DNA from: Porites lobata
Taxonomy: Eukaryota; Cnidaria; Anthozoa; Scleractinia; Poritidae
NCBI GenBank assembly: GCA_942486035.1
Contig: CALNXK010000302.1
Coordinates: forward strand, 172,501 to 236,500
Length of the DNA stretch: 64,000 nt
Reading direction: 5' to 3'
Shown here piece after piece: positions 11,389 to 23,339 of the stretch (position 1 is the stretch's first letter; every line of letters starts with the position of its first letter). Made by a program: the position numbers and the translations under genes. The notes below the pieces were generated by a model. That model was given only the letters and a program-made list of their open reading frames with translations. It had not been told where the DNA came from and ran no database searches.

Positions 11389-14300
11389 TTATTTGGCAAC
11401 CGCATGCCTCATTAAAACACTGTTTAGTTTCTCTAGTTTCTTGATATCCTGTTGATGTTCTGTCCTATATTTCAAACACTGAAAGAGTAAGAGAAAATAA
11501 TAATTATTATTGATAAAATGATATGTGTTACCACGGGTTTCAATAAGCACCGACGGCCGACAAAACACATCGGCTTCTTTGCTCATAGAGGTCGGCTACT
11601 CTTTTACAGAAAGAAGAAGCAACTAGTTTGAATAACGGTTTAAACAAAAAATATATCATAAAATCTAAATGAAAACGTAATTATGATTTGTTTTCCGAAA
11701 GGAAAAGGAACGTTATGCTTTAGTCATGTGAACGCTATAGTTCAGTCATTTTTTCAACAGTTTCTTACAGGTTTATGCATAATTTGTTTATGTGCAAAAG
11801 CACGTAATTTAGTTTTCATCATTTGTTCAATACTCGTAGGAATTGATTGTGTGACTGGTAAATTGAAAGCTACATTTTCTTGAATGAAAAAGACGCTCTT
11901 TTGTTCTCAAATTTAGTCACCAGAACGCTGAAAATCGCATTTTTAGGGCTTTGAAATTTCAAAATTTTCTGGGGCAGAACGCGCTTTGACTCCCCCTCCC
12001 CCCCCCCCTACAAAAGGGGACCAACCACCCCTTTTTGATACAGTCGGTTACTCTATCCAAACTGCTGGCTACTTCAATTTTTATTGAAACCCCTGTGTTA
12101 CAAGGGCAACAGGAGCGTAGCCAGCCCTTAGACCTACAAACTTTTGGTTTGATCACTTAACTGCTTGTAGTAAATTATTCATTGTTGGGGTGAGCTAAAA
12201 AGCTTAATAAGGCTTCAATGTGTTGGTGAAGTCAGTGCGTACTAGTCATGTGTGCAATTTTCAGGATATGTGGAAATGAAAGTGAGCCAGGCCTACAACT
12301 AGTTGAAAAGATGGCGACGCCCCTGGCTAAGGAGAAAAAGAGAGCACTTCAAACTTAACCCTTTTATTTCCAAGGGTGCCTAACATGTACAGGGTTCAAA
12401 CAAAAAATTGCAACCATTTTTCAAGGACTTTTCAAGGGCCACATTAGATTTTCAAGGACCACCTTCTAGGAACATAATTTCACAGACTGTACATAAATGT
12501 ACCTTCCCAGTCTATTCTAATAAGGCTTTAAGGGCTTGAATTGTTTGCTTCACCATCTTGTAAAAATTTTTCAGTTCACTTGTCTTAAATTGATAGTTAA
12601 TTAATGCATAAAACATTGAACACTTTATGTAAATAACCTTTAAATTCTCTGAGCTATGATTTATATTTTGTCTCGGACAACCAAAAAGTACCAAAAAACA
12701 CTTTCCAGGCCACCACATTCAAAGTTGAAGAAAATTCATGGACTTTTCAAGGACTTTCCCTAAAATTCAAGGACTTTTCCAAGACTGTGTGAACCCTATT
12801 TTCTCCTTACATCAACAATACTTATCAAGCAAAAAGGTTATACAACAGTCACCAAAGGGGAAACGCTTTGGTCATTCATCAAAATAAAATTGTCTCAGCT
12901 AATTATTTCTGAAGTGTATGAAGATCAGTCTAGAGAATTATTTTGTGTGTGCTTATTGGGGCTAAGGATTAATGCTCCTTTCCATATGATTGGTGATAGA
13001 ATACTACAGGTATTTAGCCTTGGAAACATGTGTATGGTGTCTTTTTGACTTGTTTTTAAACACCGTTTTCTCCATCTCGACAAGTCTTGTATTTAAACAT
13101 TCACAAGTAATTTCCTTTGTTGCCATGGCCCAAAAACGACATTGTCTGGGGAAGAGGGAGACTGTTGTCCCAGATTGTTAAGTAAATGTGTTTGCAAATA
13201 GAAAGAAGGGGGCAATTATGGAATACCTGACCACTTAGAGGCAGAACTACTACCTTGACACTGTGGTCCCGAAGTCGTTGAATAAGAATGTTAAAAACAA
13301 GCAGTTACATGAAAATGATGAACAAGAATGTTAAAGACAAGCAGTTAAATGGACTGCTACCTTGGTCTGTAATCCTGTAGTCAATGAACAAGAATGTTAA
13401 GAACAAAACGTTAAACTGCAGTCTCAAAATATTGCCGGATAATGGGTCAAATATTTAAATGAAGTTTAACTTAATCTGCGGTTTAACAAATCTTTGAACT
13501 TCCAGATCTCTTCTTTGGTGGGTTGTTTTAAGAAGATAAATGCTTGTCTAGTTTTCTCTATGTGCTTTCATCAAACTGTTCACAATAAAATGATGATGTT
13601 TTGTTAAACACTGGCTAAGTTACGTTTAAATATTTGGCCCAATAAGTTTAGTACAAAAGGCTGCAGATTTATTTTAAACTGCGGTGGTTGGGATTTGTGG
13701 ATTAAAGACATGACGGATACATGAGATGTACATGTGTATAGTGTGCTTGTTTCACTTCATTACTTCGTTTATTGAAATGTGTAAATTATAGATTACTCTG
13801 GGACTGTAGTGGCAGATTTTCTTGGTTCAATGTAAGTGGACGGGTATTCTTAATCTAGCTAAATTCGATCCATGTTGTTTACTTTCTTTCCGAGTAATTA
13901 TGATTGACCGAGTAACTTTCTCGGTATATACTGTTATTTTCCTGTAAACTGATTGGTCACCTGTGTCTAGGTGGCCCGGGTTACAGAAGTTGCACTGTTA
14001 AAATACCATTTCAAAAATTTTTTACGCTTCAGTACCCTGCATTCAAAACTTTCACAATTTTTTAAGTGCGACCTTAAATGCTCAGTACTGAGCGAGTGAC
14101 CTGCTTGCTACATAGACAGGTATATAAAATAAATAAACCTAACAACTGGGCTGAAAACCAGTATCAATTTTTACTTCCAATAATGAGTTCGGTGTTCGGT
14201 GTTTTGGACTGTGAGGAAAATTCAAACTTAAGCTAAGATAGCGTCACTTTTGTAGGAAAGAAATAAATACTCACAACTTGGTCGTCAGTTCCTTTGAGCA

Positions 14301-14544
14301 CAAGTTTTCCATCGCAATGACGATACTTTATAACAAAACGAAACTGAAATAAAGAAAAAATCACTTAACAACACGTCATCTTGAAGTAGCTTCATAAAAA
14401 AATTAAACACGTGCAGCGAAATATAAATAAAGGCTGGCTTCGAAAAGCTTGTCAGAATTAAAATATTCTTACCTTATTAGGTTCAGCGATGCATAGCTGT
14501 TCAACAGCCGCTGCAAATTCATCCCAGGAGTCAAAGTAAACCAT
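11389..14544 (-). CDS. SRP9: Signal recognition particle 9 kDa protein
   Basis: Three exons read on the minus strand: 14544-14473, 14343-14275 and 11478-11389, with phase 0 at both junctions and GT-AG borders. They give 76 residues. SRP9 pairs with SRP14 on the Alu domain of 7SL RNA and slows translation while the ribosome docks at the endoplasmic reticulum. The protein begins MVYFDSWDEF and contains KYRHCDGKLVLK and CLKYRT, which match the alpha-beta-beta-beta-alpha fold of SRP9; the last helix is HQQDIKKLEKLNSVLMRHAVAK-like in the family and here ends in AVAK. It is about ten residues shorter than I recall for the human protein, at the C terminus. The large second intron (11479-14274) holds two repeat insertions. 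The start is 442 bases from the divergent AP1AR start. Confidence 0.93.
12387..12797. repeat. AGGGTTCA-ended repeat with CAAGGACTTTTC words, in SRP9 intron 2
   Basis: The left end reads agggttcaaaca and the right end tgtgtgaaccct, so the ends are inverted repeats. Inside, caaggacttttcaagg and close variants occur near both ends. A degraded relative lies at 20233-20735 in AP1AR. Confidence 0.6.
13278..13412. repeat. Three spaced copies of a 30-base direct repeat
   Basis: The word gaaYaagaatgttaaRRacaa recurs at about 13278, 13319 and 13384, each followed by MRYGTTAMA-like sequence. It sits in SRP9 intron 2. Confidence 0.6.
13409..13690. repeat. Imperfect inverted repeat (MITE-like) in SRP9 intron 2
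   Basis: The left side has ttaaactgcag followed by attg-gggtcaaatatttaaa. The right side has the reverse complement (tttaaatatttggcccaat, then ctgcag and ttaaactgcgg). The ends are diverged, and I did not find a clean target duplication. Confidence 0.5.
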
Positions 14545-14986
14545 AACTTCTTGTTCCTTTGTTCGCTAAATCAAGTCTCACGTACAAACCGCCATCTTTG
14601 AAGAATTTTGTGCTTGCTGTTTTAAAAAACTTCTTCGTATAGGTTACACTGGAATGTCTCAAAATTAGCAACGATTGCATAAGTACAGCGGTAGTGAAGC
14701 TTGTGCATATATGCCAAATGTACTGTCCCCAGAAAAAGCGATCTTTGATTTTACTTTTCTTCAAATTCTTTGAAACAAGTAAAATTTTATGTTTGATTCA
14801 ATGACATGTTTTCACTTTTTATCTCTGCGTGAACGTTTCTTTGCTGACTTCGAAGTTTTAGTTTTCAACGCAAGGCCTTCTGGGTAGTGTGTTTTGCTGA
14901 TCATGTGCCACGCATATGATATGAATTTCTCCACGAAAACAAACGAAAAATGTCGATAAAAGAGCTAAAAATAGTATAAAATTAAA
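14545..14986. promoter_or_regulatory. Shared divergent promoter region of SRP9 and AP1AR
   Basis: Only 442 bases separate the two start codons, and the genes point away from each other, so both promoters and 5' untranslated regions must overlap or adjoin here. No clear TATA box was seen. The region includes a 55-base repeat copy at 14718-14772. Confidence 0.6.
14718..14772 (+). repeat. 55-base dispersed repeat, copy 1
   Basis: Contains actgtccccaga and gatctttgatttta. It matches 18934-18988 in the same orientation at about 48 of 55 bases by eye. Confidence 0.7.
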
Positions 14987-17900
14987 ATGGCGAGCTGTAT
15001 GAAAGGATGTTGGGGCATTTTTAGTGAAGAATTTCGAAAGTTACGTCGGCCAGCTCATATTAGAGGAAGGTAAGCTTAGAAAAATAGTTTGTTGCAAGAG
15101 TGTAAGCTTGTTAAGCTTATTAAAATATATTGAAACTTCGATTCGTCCAGTGTTTTTTAAAAAACGTATCATTCCTTAATAGACGTTTTTATTAATTGTC
15201 ACAGAACTTACAGACGTGCAAGATATAGCGAAAAGGAACTTAGTATCGAGGTACTTAGAACTTTTCCTTTTTTTAATATTTCAAGCAAGCTTATGTCACC
15301 AGTTTTTGGAGCCCACCAAGTTTTGACATCTTAAAACCTTTGCGAACTTTAACAGTGAAAAGACATGCAAACTATTTAGAGTAATGTGCTCCCACTAGGG
15401 TTAGAGAGAATTTTCAGATCAGGATGAGCAAATCGGCTGTTTTATGGTGGTAGCCTGAGACAATAGCTGACATTTTGTGATGGCACCAATATATGGTTTC
15501 CCAGCGAAATGACATCTGAGGAAAGACTGTGGAAATTAATTGAAACTAATGACATTACATGGACCACTCGGATCTGGGTAGTGCTTCTGATTGGTTGAAG
15601 CAACACAACCAGTCAGAAGCACTAACTGGATCTGGGTAGTGATAGGTATACAGTATGAATTTCTGCAGTCATTCCTTATATGTCATTTTGAGTGGAAATC
15701 AGTGGGGTGATGAAAAAGTGGGTTGTTTTCTCAGGCTAATGTGGCCAGCTAGAGTGTAGACTTCCTGGCCACCATGATTACAAATTATTCCATGCAGCCA
15801 AACCTGAATCTAAATTGCAATCTGCAAGATGAATTTACATGAAACCTTTGATTGACAAAGAAGTCAACAGATTGCTGAAAATTATTTTGCTTACTCTAAA
15901 TATAGTACTTGTTACAATGGTTTAAGACTTTGTGTTTGTGCAATCAGCTTCTTTTATTATTATTATAGATGCTGAGATTGTATTTTGCTTCCTTTTCAGT
16001 TTGAAAACTTGATAGATGAGGTAATATTTCTTTATTAGCATGTAATTTGAGTATTTTTTTGTTTTAGCTTAATCCTAGAGGAAAAAATCAAGTATTCAAC
16101 CAAAGGATTTTCATTGGGAGGGTATTTGAAAATCATGGTTGTGTCGTCAATGATACATGAAAATATTGCTGGAAACAAAAAATCGCAAACAAAGGAATCG
16201 TCGCTTAAGCTCTATTTATTCAGAACCCTTCAGAATGTTTGGGGTTTTAAGCAGACAAGACTTTCTTGCTCGGTTTGTAATTTCCTTGTCAAGTGATTCG
16301 GGTGTTTTATAATTTTTCATTTCCTCGGGGTGTACTATTTGTGCTATGATCGTGTTTGTTAGCTGTTTTTCAGCGCATCAGAATGTGTGCACTATATTAT
16401 ACAGTGTAGTTGTAGCACTATATTAATATCTTTATCTTTATATGAATTCAAGGCTGTGCTCTAAAAAAAATTGAAAAGAGCCCAGTGCTCTGAACTTGCG
16501 AAATACAGTGTGCCCAGCATATGATTTCTATGAAAAAGCTAAGATTTTCTAGTCACACGAGAACAAAAGTTAGGCAGCCCAGGCCACCAGGCTCTGCTAG
16601 AGCACAGCCTTGGAATTAATAATTGAAAACTTATCACTTTTAATTTATTTTGTAGGAGGACTTCAATCCTCGCCCCAGGTAAGTTCGTTGATCCATCCAT
16701 CCATCCATCCCTCTTACCCTCCCTTCCTTCCTTCCTCCCTCCTTCCCTCTGTCTGTTCGTCCCTCTGTCGGTCTGTCCATCCCTCTGTTTGTCTATTCAT
16801 TCATGACTATTTTGACTCCCAGGAAATGCCAGGGCACTCTTTGCTTGCTTACCATTTTCCAGTTTTGGCTGGCCAGACCAGTCCAGTCCTAGGAGAACTC
16901 CACCCTTAACTAGAAGGACTAACCAGCCACATCAGTTTATTCTTAATTAGCATGCACAACAGTAATAGAACTTAGTTGAAATATGGAGAAAGTACTACAC
17001 TGTCTTGAACCTCTCCACAATGGCCACCTTGGGGACAGAAGAAAGTGGCCATTATAAAGAGGTTACCATTGTAGAGATAGGTTTAAACAAGAGTCAATGT
17101 ATGGACTGTCCATCGAGACAAAAATTAAACAATGGCTTTTGTAGAGAGGTGGCCATTGTGGTGAGATGGCCATCAGTGGAGGTTCGACTGTTATAAATAT
17201 TTCCTTTTCAAAATAATCAGTCTAGCCGGCCATCTCTGATTTGTAGGAAGCGCTCTTCAATATGTTCTTGAAAAGGTAATTCACAGTGTAGGTCTTCATT
17301 GCTCTGTATATTTTAATTTTTTTTATTCCAGACGAATTTTAACTGAAACTGAAACAGAGCTTATCAGTCAAAAGAGATTTAATGACCTGGTTCAACAGCA
17401 GAAGAAGTTAGATGCTGAAATCGACGCACAGTTATCCCGGCAAGAGGATGATTTACGACTTGAGGAGGAGGTATGATCTAAAAAGACATTTGTTAGTTAT
17501 TTTCAATTGGCAAAATAAAATTGTTATTGCAGCAAATAAACAACAACAAACCTGCCTTTTAACTGACAGCACAAAACCATTTTGGAGCTGGGTTGTTCAA
17601 AGCTGGGTTAAGATAACTCAGGGTTAGCACAAGATTTGAATTCAGATATGAAAGCCAAAGAAGTATTTCAATTTTAATTCTTTTTTGTCTTCAAGTTTAT
17701 TATTGGAAACTCTAAAAATAACAGAGAGAATTATCTGAGAAAATGGCTTTGAACACAAGAAAAAGAAAACCGGGTCAATTTAACCCCAGGTTAAGCGCTA
17801 ATCAGCCTTTGAACAACTGGGCCCTGCAGTTAATTAGGTTAGGATTACATGTTCCTCTGTGATTGGTTGGTTTTGACCGCTGTCATTAGCCCCTTTTTTT

Positions 17901-20900
17901 TGCTGTTTTGTTCTTCACCTGATGACGACCGGAAGTAAGCAGTTGAAACATATTGATTTAACTCACAGGTGACTTCACTATGTCACTTGTGACACAAATG
18001 ATAATACAGTCAAATAAAGGGAGAAAAGAAAAGAAGGGACCAACTCTTAGTGTCTGTTTTACAGAGGTGTCTGACTTATAGAGCTGTCCATAATTCTGTC
18101 CAGATTGCTATTATGCATGCATGGCGTGTATGAAGCCAGCTTCATTTGGACTTCCACCAAGAATAAATGGAGTGCACAAAAGGCAATCTAATCATACACA
18201 TTTTCATTTTCTTTTACTTGTAATCTGATCGCACTTGTTTTAACCATCTATCACGTGAAACAGCATTCGAGCTCAGAAAGAGCGTTTTGACCCTTGATCA
18301 TTGTTACCTGCACTCTCTTACCTTTGGAGATACTATTATGCTTTTAGCAGTTACTAACATTAAACTTACAGGTTGTCCATTTCCTTTGTTAAATAAATAC
18401 AACTATATTTAACTAGTTGAGCCTCCACTAATGGCCACCTTTCTACAACAGCCATTTTTTTTTGTCCCAAATGACAGTCTACACATTGACTCCTTGATTT
18501 ATTTTCTAGAATGGCCACTTCTTTATAACAGCAATGGCCGTTTAAGCTCGTCCTCAACTGACTGACGAAAAAGTCAAGAATGGCCACGAAACTTGAACTG
18601 ATTCAAAACATTAAGTTTTATTGTGTAATTTCATCTAGTATATGGATTACCATTGTAGGCTACTGTAAGCATGGACTTGGCACTCTAAACATGCTTCCCC
18701 CCCCCCAAAAAAAAGAAGGTGTCGTATTACACCCCCACCTCCCCATAATGCCAGGCCATCTCTCCATAAAGGTAGGTTGTCCTAAAGGTAGCTGTTGTGG
18801 CAAGGTTCAACTGAATTAAATTTGTTTGTGCTATTTTGTTGAAGGCCTACTATGAAGCAAAGAGAGAGGCTGCACGAGTGGCAAAGCAAGCCAGGCAGAT
18901 GGAGGTACTCTCATTTAAAAATGCAGTTTTTGCATGTACTGTCCCCAGAGAAAGTGATCTTTGATTTTAGTTTTCTTCAAGTTTTTTTGTGAAAAAGTAG
19001 CATTAATTTTATATATTTTTTCAACTTACTACAGGAAATGAAAGCTGCCAAAGAAAAGGAGAACAGAACTCGTAGGGGCTTCCTGGATGATTCATCCTTG
19101 TCGTGTTTATTATCAGATGATACTGTTAGTGTAGACAGGTAAGTAAAAATATCTTTTTTGTCATCAGTATTAACCCACTAATCATGTAATATTGCATTTT
19201 TACACCAATGAAATACCAGGTAAGCTTGTGAATGAAAACATGATATCTTCACACACATGAAAATAACATGTTTTATTATATAAACTCCAGTGAAATACCA
19301 GGTGACCTTTCGCGCGAAAACATGATATCTTCACATGTGGAAATAACATGTTATTTTCACATGTGAAAATATCACCGTTGCTATGGCTACATAATAAATC
19401 GCGCCTTTCACAGGAAAAAAACTGTTTCAATGAAATGGTTTGGTATTTCATTGGTGTTTATATAATAAATAGACTATTGCATGGCCGCTTGGAGATACGG
19501 AATTTCTCTTCTCGTGTTGAAAATATCTCACTCGTTCGCTGCGCTTACTCGTGAAATATTTTTCAACACTTGAAGAGAAATTTCGTATCCCCACGTGGCC
19601 ATGTAATATCCTCTATATCTTCACATTTGAAAAGTTGAAAAGATCACTGTAGCAGTGGCTGCATAATAAGTCACACATTTTGCAGAAAAAATATTATAAA
19701 TGTGAAATGGTTTGGTATGTCATTAATTGGTGTTTAATATATAATTAACATAATGTTACATGGCCACTCGAGATACCAAATTTCTCTTCTCATGTTAAGA
19801 GTATTTCACTTGTTCACTATACTCATTTAAATGAAACATTTTTCATCACTTGAAAGAAATTTTAGTAGTGTAGAATGGCTGCTCAAAAAATGTGGGTCTC
19901 GGAAAAACCTCAACATCTCAGAAGCGTTTGTGATGTTTGTGAGGTGATTTTGCATCTCAGAAGCTCAATTTTCTCATGAGTATCAGTCTCGAATTGCAGT
20001 CTCACAAACAGTCTTACCATTCTATTCCTCTAGTTTTGTACCTCCATGTGGCCATGTAATAAAATAATATCCTTTTTGTCACCTGACTTTAAATTTTGTA
20101 CTTTGTTTTAGCACTGAGCTGGATGTTGAGGATTTCGATGCATTCCTGGAAAAAGTAAAAGCAAGATCTCTTGGAAATAGTCCCTTTGCTTGTAAGTTCA
20201 GACTTGCATTAAGGAACCTTTGAAAACTGTATTTTGCATGGTTCATACAACATCAGACAAACAAATTGTAAGGATGTCTGAAGGACAAAATTACAGTTTT
20301 CAAGGGCCAAGATTTATTCAATAAATTGTCATTCTTTAACCCCTTCTTGAACACCTTATTGAGACTAAAACACTGTCACTTTCTGTTCAACACTTCACAA
20401 AATGACAACAGTCATTAAGCATGACTTGCAGCTGCATCTGAGGTACAGAAATAGCCTTTCAAATATTAAAAGAAACAGAAATAAGATATTGTTCATGCAT
20501 GAAAATGTTTTTGCAAATACCGTGAGTTTTACAGGTTCTTACACCTAGATGAGCCAAATTTTCCTGTCAGTGAAATAATCTGTAATCTTAGTGTGGTGTA
20601 CTAAGCTGGTAGTGAATTTCAAGGACTTTTGAAGACGTAATAAAGAAATCAAGTCCTTTGTTTAGACCTTAACTGAATTCAAGGACTTTTTTCAGGATGA
20701 CTACTAAACTTTGAGATCAAGATCGTGCAAACCTTCAGAATGAAAGTCCAGCATTAATTGCAATTATGTAAACTTGTAATAGTGGCAATCTGAGTTCTAT
20801 GCCATCTTCACTTAGTTGGTATAGTTCTGCCTTGATTTGTGTTGGCAAGATAAGTGACGAGAAAATAGCTAGAACTGCTCCAAGTTTGTTTCTTTGCCAC

Positions 20901-21347
20901 ATTTCTAGGGCCATTAGTAAGGGTCTCCTGATCAGACAGTTATGTAACATTAAGCTATTGGACTCGCCTCTTCTTCCTTTCTCATCCAGAACCGAAACTG
21001 CTGTTAAAAAAGACTTTAATTAGGATCAGTATAAGAGTTAGACAAACTTCTCACTCACCCCTCCCCCAACTCAACATTAACACTAACTTCTTACTTAGGG
21101 GAAAATGTTAGATTGAGGAAGGGGTGGGCGGGCAGATCCATAATTCACCTAATACTCACATATTCATTACAATAATAATTGTTTTTTTCCATTGACAGCA
21201 CCCACTGCGACAGTGCCAAACGGAACAGCTCCATGGGAAGATGCATTAGCACAAGGGATGGAAGCTACAAAGATTGCAGGAAAATCGCTAGATGCACTAC
21301 AGGGATTTTCATCCTCTGTTGACCTTGTAGCTGTCAGTGAGAGATAG
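14987..21347 (+). CDS. AP1AR: AP-1 complex-associated regulatory protein (gadkin)
   Basis: Nine exons: 14987-15069, 15205-15250, 16000-16020, 16656-16678, 17332-17470, 18845-18904, 19035-19138, 20112-20191 and 21199-21347. Phases agree at every junction and give 234 residues plus stop. Vertebrate gadkin sits on trans-Golgi and endosomal vesicles, where it links the clathrin adaptor AP-1 to kinesin and restrains Arp2/3. Matching blocks are ELSIEFENLIDE (exons 2-3), the helical KRFNDLVQQQKKLDAEID and LRLEEE stretch (exon 5), and YYEAKREAARVAKQARQ (exon 6), together a charged coiled coil at about residues 60-140. An acidic-hydrophobic patch DVEDFDAF lies in exon 8. The N terminus has cysteines at 4 and 8, where the human protein has palmitoylated cysteines. 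The protein is shorter than the roughly 300-residue human form. Exons 3 and 4 are micro-exons of 21 and 23 bases. Several introns carry MITEs. Confidence 0.88.
16449..16612 (-). mobile_element. MITE, CAAGGCTGTGCTCTA family, copy 1
   Basis: The 164-bp copy begins caaggctgtgctcta and ends tagagcacagccttg. It is flanked by the 5-bp duplication GAATT (16444-16448 and 16613-16617). Relative to copies 2 and 3 it is inverted: its left part holds the reverse complement of their gttcagagca...gggctccctt segment. Lies in AP1AR intron 3. Confidence 0.85.
16690..16800. repeat. Pyrimidine-rich simple repeat (CCAT, CCTT, CTGT runs)
   Basis: Tandem tccatccatccat is followed by cttccttcctccctcc and gtctgttcgtccctctgt. 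It begins about 12 bases after the donor of AP1AR exon 4 (16678). Confidence 0.85.
17020..17192 (+). repeat. GTGGCCATTGTAGAGAGGT repeat, copy 1
   Basis: Several variants of ggccattgtagagaggt surround a spacer with gagtcaatgtatggactgtc, and the repeat ends in ggaggttcgactgt. Copies lie reversed at 18415-18545 and forward at 23340-23490. In AP1AR intron 4. Confidence 0.65.
17586..17823. repeat. Foldback MITE with GTTGTTCAAAG ends in AP1AR intron 5
   Basis: The left end has gctgggttgttcaaagctggg. The right end has its imperfect reverse complement, with ggttaagcgctaatcag and ctttgaacaactgggcc. The interior is AT-rich. Confidence 0.6.
18415..18545 (-). repeat. GTGGCCATTGTAGAGAGGT repeat, copy 2 (reversed)
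   Basis: It reads gagcctccactaatggccacc, then cattgactccttgattt, then gaatggccacttctttata, which is the reverse complement of the copy 1 layout. In AP1AR intron 5. Confidence 0.65.
18934..18988 (+). repeat. 55-base dispersed repeat, copy 2
   Basis: Similar to 14718-14772 in the SRP9/AP1AR promoter region. Here it lies in AP1AR intron 6, directly after exon 6. Confidence 0.7.
19201..19850. repeat. Two adjacent copies of a foldback repeat in AP1AR intron 7
   Basis: The first copy spans about 19201-19605. It has accaatgaaataccagg and its reverse ggtatttcattggtgttt as ends, ttcacatgtgaaaatatca palindromes inside, and a nested arm pair catggccgcttggagatac / gtatccccacgtggccatg. A more diverged copy, with ggtttggtatgtcatt and ggccactcgagatacc, follows to about 19850. 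It looks like tandem duplication of one composite foldback. Confidence 0.6.
20233..20735. repeat. Degraded relative of the CAAGGACTTTTC repeat in AP1AR intron 8
   Basis: Starts with ggttcatacaacatc and ends near cgtgcaaacc. Internal caaggacttttgaag and caaggactttttt match the SRP9 intron repeat at 12387-12797. Confidence 0.5.
21040..21140. repeat. CACCCCTCCC...GGGGTGGG foldback MITE, copy 1
   Basis: The sequence ctcacccctcccccaactcaacattaa faces ttagattgaggaaggggtgggcggg. A better-preserved copy lies at 55839-55946 and shares acattaacacttacttct in the loop. Confidence 0.6.
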
Positions 21348-21834
21348 TACAGCTTATCTATATATAATGGAAACAACTGAAAATATGGTGATTTAACTTA
21401 AATGGAGTGCAATTTGGTCTGAAATATCATATGCGTTAGTTGAAGATCGGACAAGCGTGTAACTATGAGTTAGATTTGAAATCATAAGTATGATTTCAGA
21501 TCAGAATAATTGCATGAAACGAAGTTTGAATACCACTTTATTACAGCCATTTTTAAATCACTAAATTCAGTCGGTACAAAAAATCAAAATTGGGATTGGA
21601 AACCCTTTACCATCTATTTTGTATGTGGAACAAAAAATAGTGTAATTCATGAATAAATCACACTGATGGAAGCGAATCAGATTGCAAGGATCACCAGTGA
21701 TTTCAAAATGCATGCAATACCTTTATATTGGTACTAAATTTCGTGATTTTGGTGAGAAATATCACAGCGTTTTATTTTTGTGATTTAAATAAGAAAATAT
21801 GCAAGGGGGGCATTAAATTTTGCAATGATTTTTA

Positions 21835-21897
21835 TTTGCGGGTCTTTAATTTCACTAAGTTTACAATAAGGACAACAAGAAATTAAAGACCCGCAAA
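21835..21897. repeat. Perfect 19-bp inverted repeat
   Basis: Left arm tttgcgggtctttaatttc (21835-21853) pairs exactly with 21879-21897 around a 25-base loop. Confidence 0.9.
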
Positions 21898-22901
21898 ATT
21901 TTTAAAGTACCAAATTCACAATAATATAAATAATAATAGCATAGTTCTAGACCTCTTTTCATATTGTAATTTCCTTGTCTAAATACAGGGGCAAGATGAT
22001 CCTTTGAGCAGTACAAAATACTTTATGTAATTTTCCAAAGAACAAAAGACAGGTTTTGCTTTGCAGAACGTGATGCTAATAATTCTGAAGAAGAATGTTG
22101 CTGACCTTGTGAGGTCAGTAGGATGGTTTTTTGTTGTTTTTATTTATACATTCAATAAAAAAGTTAAATAAGGTTAAAAGAGATTTAGGAATGCACTTCA
22201 AAATTATTTATAATGCATTTCATTGCACGAAAATATTGTAAACCTTTTTATAAGAAGAAGTTGGTAGAATCTTGACTTTGTCAAGTAAATATTTTTTATC
22301 ACAGTAAAGGAAAATATAGAATAGTAAGTTTATTGTAAGATTGACAGTAAAGTGATCTCTTCACCAAGAAATAAATATCATTGTATACTAAGAAAGTCGG
22401 AAGAATAACTTAAATTTTCAGTTTCACGAACACAGTGGGACCCAAACAAGGGCGTTGCTGGCAATTTTCCGGAAGTATGCACAGTCCCCAGAACAGTCCT
22501 CCCAATTTGGTTGCATGCAAGTGACATAATGAATTTTTTTTGCTGTGAGCCCTCAGGCGAGCAGCACACTAATCCTTGGGTGTCCTCCTTGTGTGTCCTG
22601 CCACTATTTAGTCGTTCTAATCTATATTTATGTTTGTCAGGATGATTTTAAGCAAGCATGTCCGGTGGGTGTCATCATAACTTAATTTCGAACACTCTTA
22701 TTGCCTCATTCTAATTGCGTTACGTCTTGCACATTATGGCGCGCGCAAACAGTTTCAAATTATTTTCGTATGACTGTAAACTGGTAAATACAGACCCAAA
22801 TCACCAAGAACTGGAGATTGTATACGTAGGACTCTCTTGCTGTCCTTTACCCAGAACTATTAATGATCATCAGTTGACCCAAAAAAGGGTTTGTAGTTAG
22901 T

Positions 22902-22968
22902 CATTCTCGTCCTCAGAGCCACTCGGCTTAATTTGACCAAGAAACGAGTGGCTCTGAGGACGAGAATG
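22902..22968. repeat. Perfect 24-bp inverted repeat
   Basis: The arm cattctcgtcctcagagcc plus actcg at 22902-22925 is the exact reverse complement of 22945-22968; the loop is 19 bases. The GC content of the arms is far above the flanks. Confidence 0.92.
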
Positions 22969-23339
22969 GTAGTTCAGGCAAAACGGGTATATCGGTCCTT
23001 GGGAGGCTCCGTATATGTCGGTTCATCGTTTTTCAGATAACGTTTTACTGCCAGTCTTCATAACTTAATTTCAAATTGTAACACTTATTACGCGTTCTAT
23101 AAATAGTCGATTTCCCAGTTGCCTCAAGCCTTTGTCTCAAAGCGAGGCTAAGTTTTTAGTCTCATGCAAATAAACCTCATTTTCATAAGAAGGGTTTTGC
23201 ACTTAGCCTCGTTTTGAAAGTGAGATTTTGTGGAACTTGTAGGACTACAGTTAGACCCCCTCTACAACGGTAGCCTGCGTAGCATGGCGGTTTTGTCGAG
23301 CCGGGCGTAGGAGCGGCGTAGCCGCGAAATTCGCGCGGC

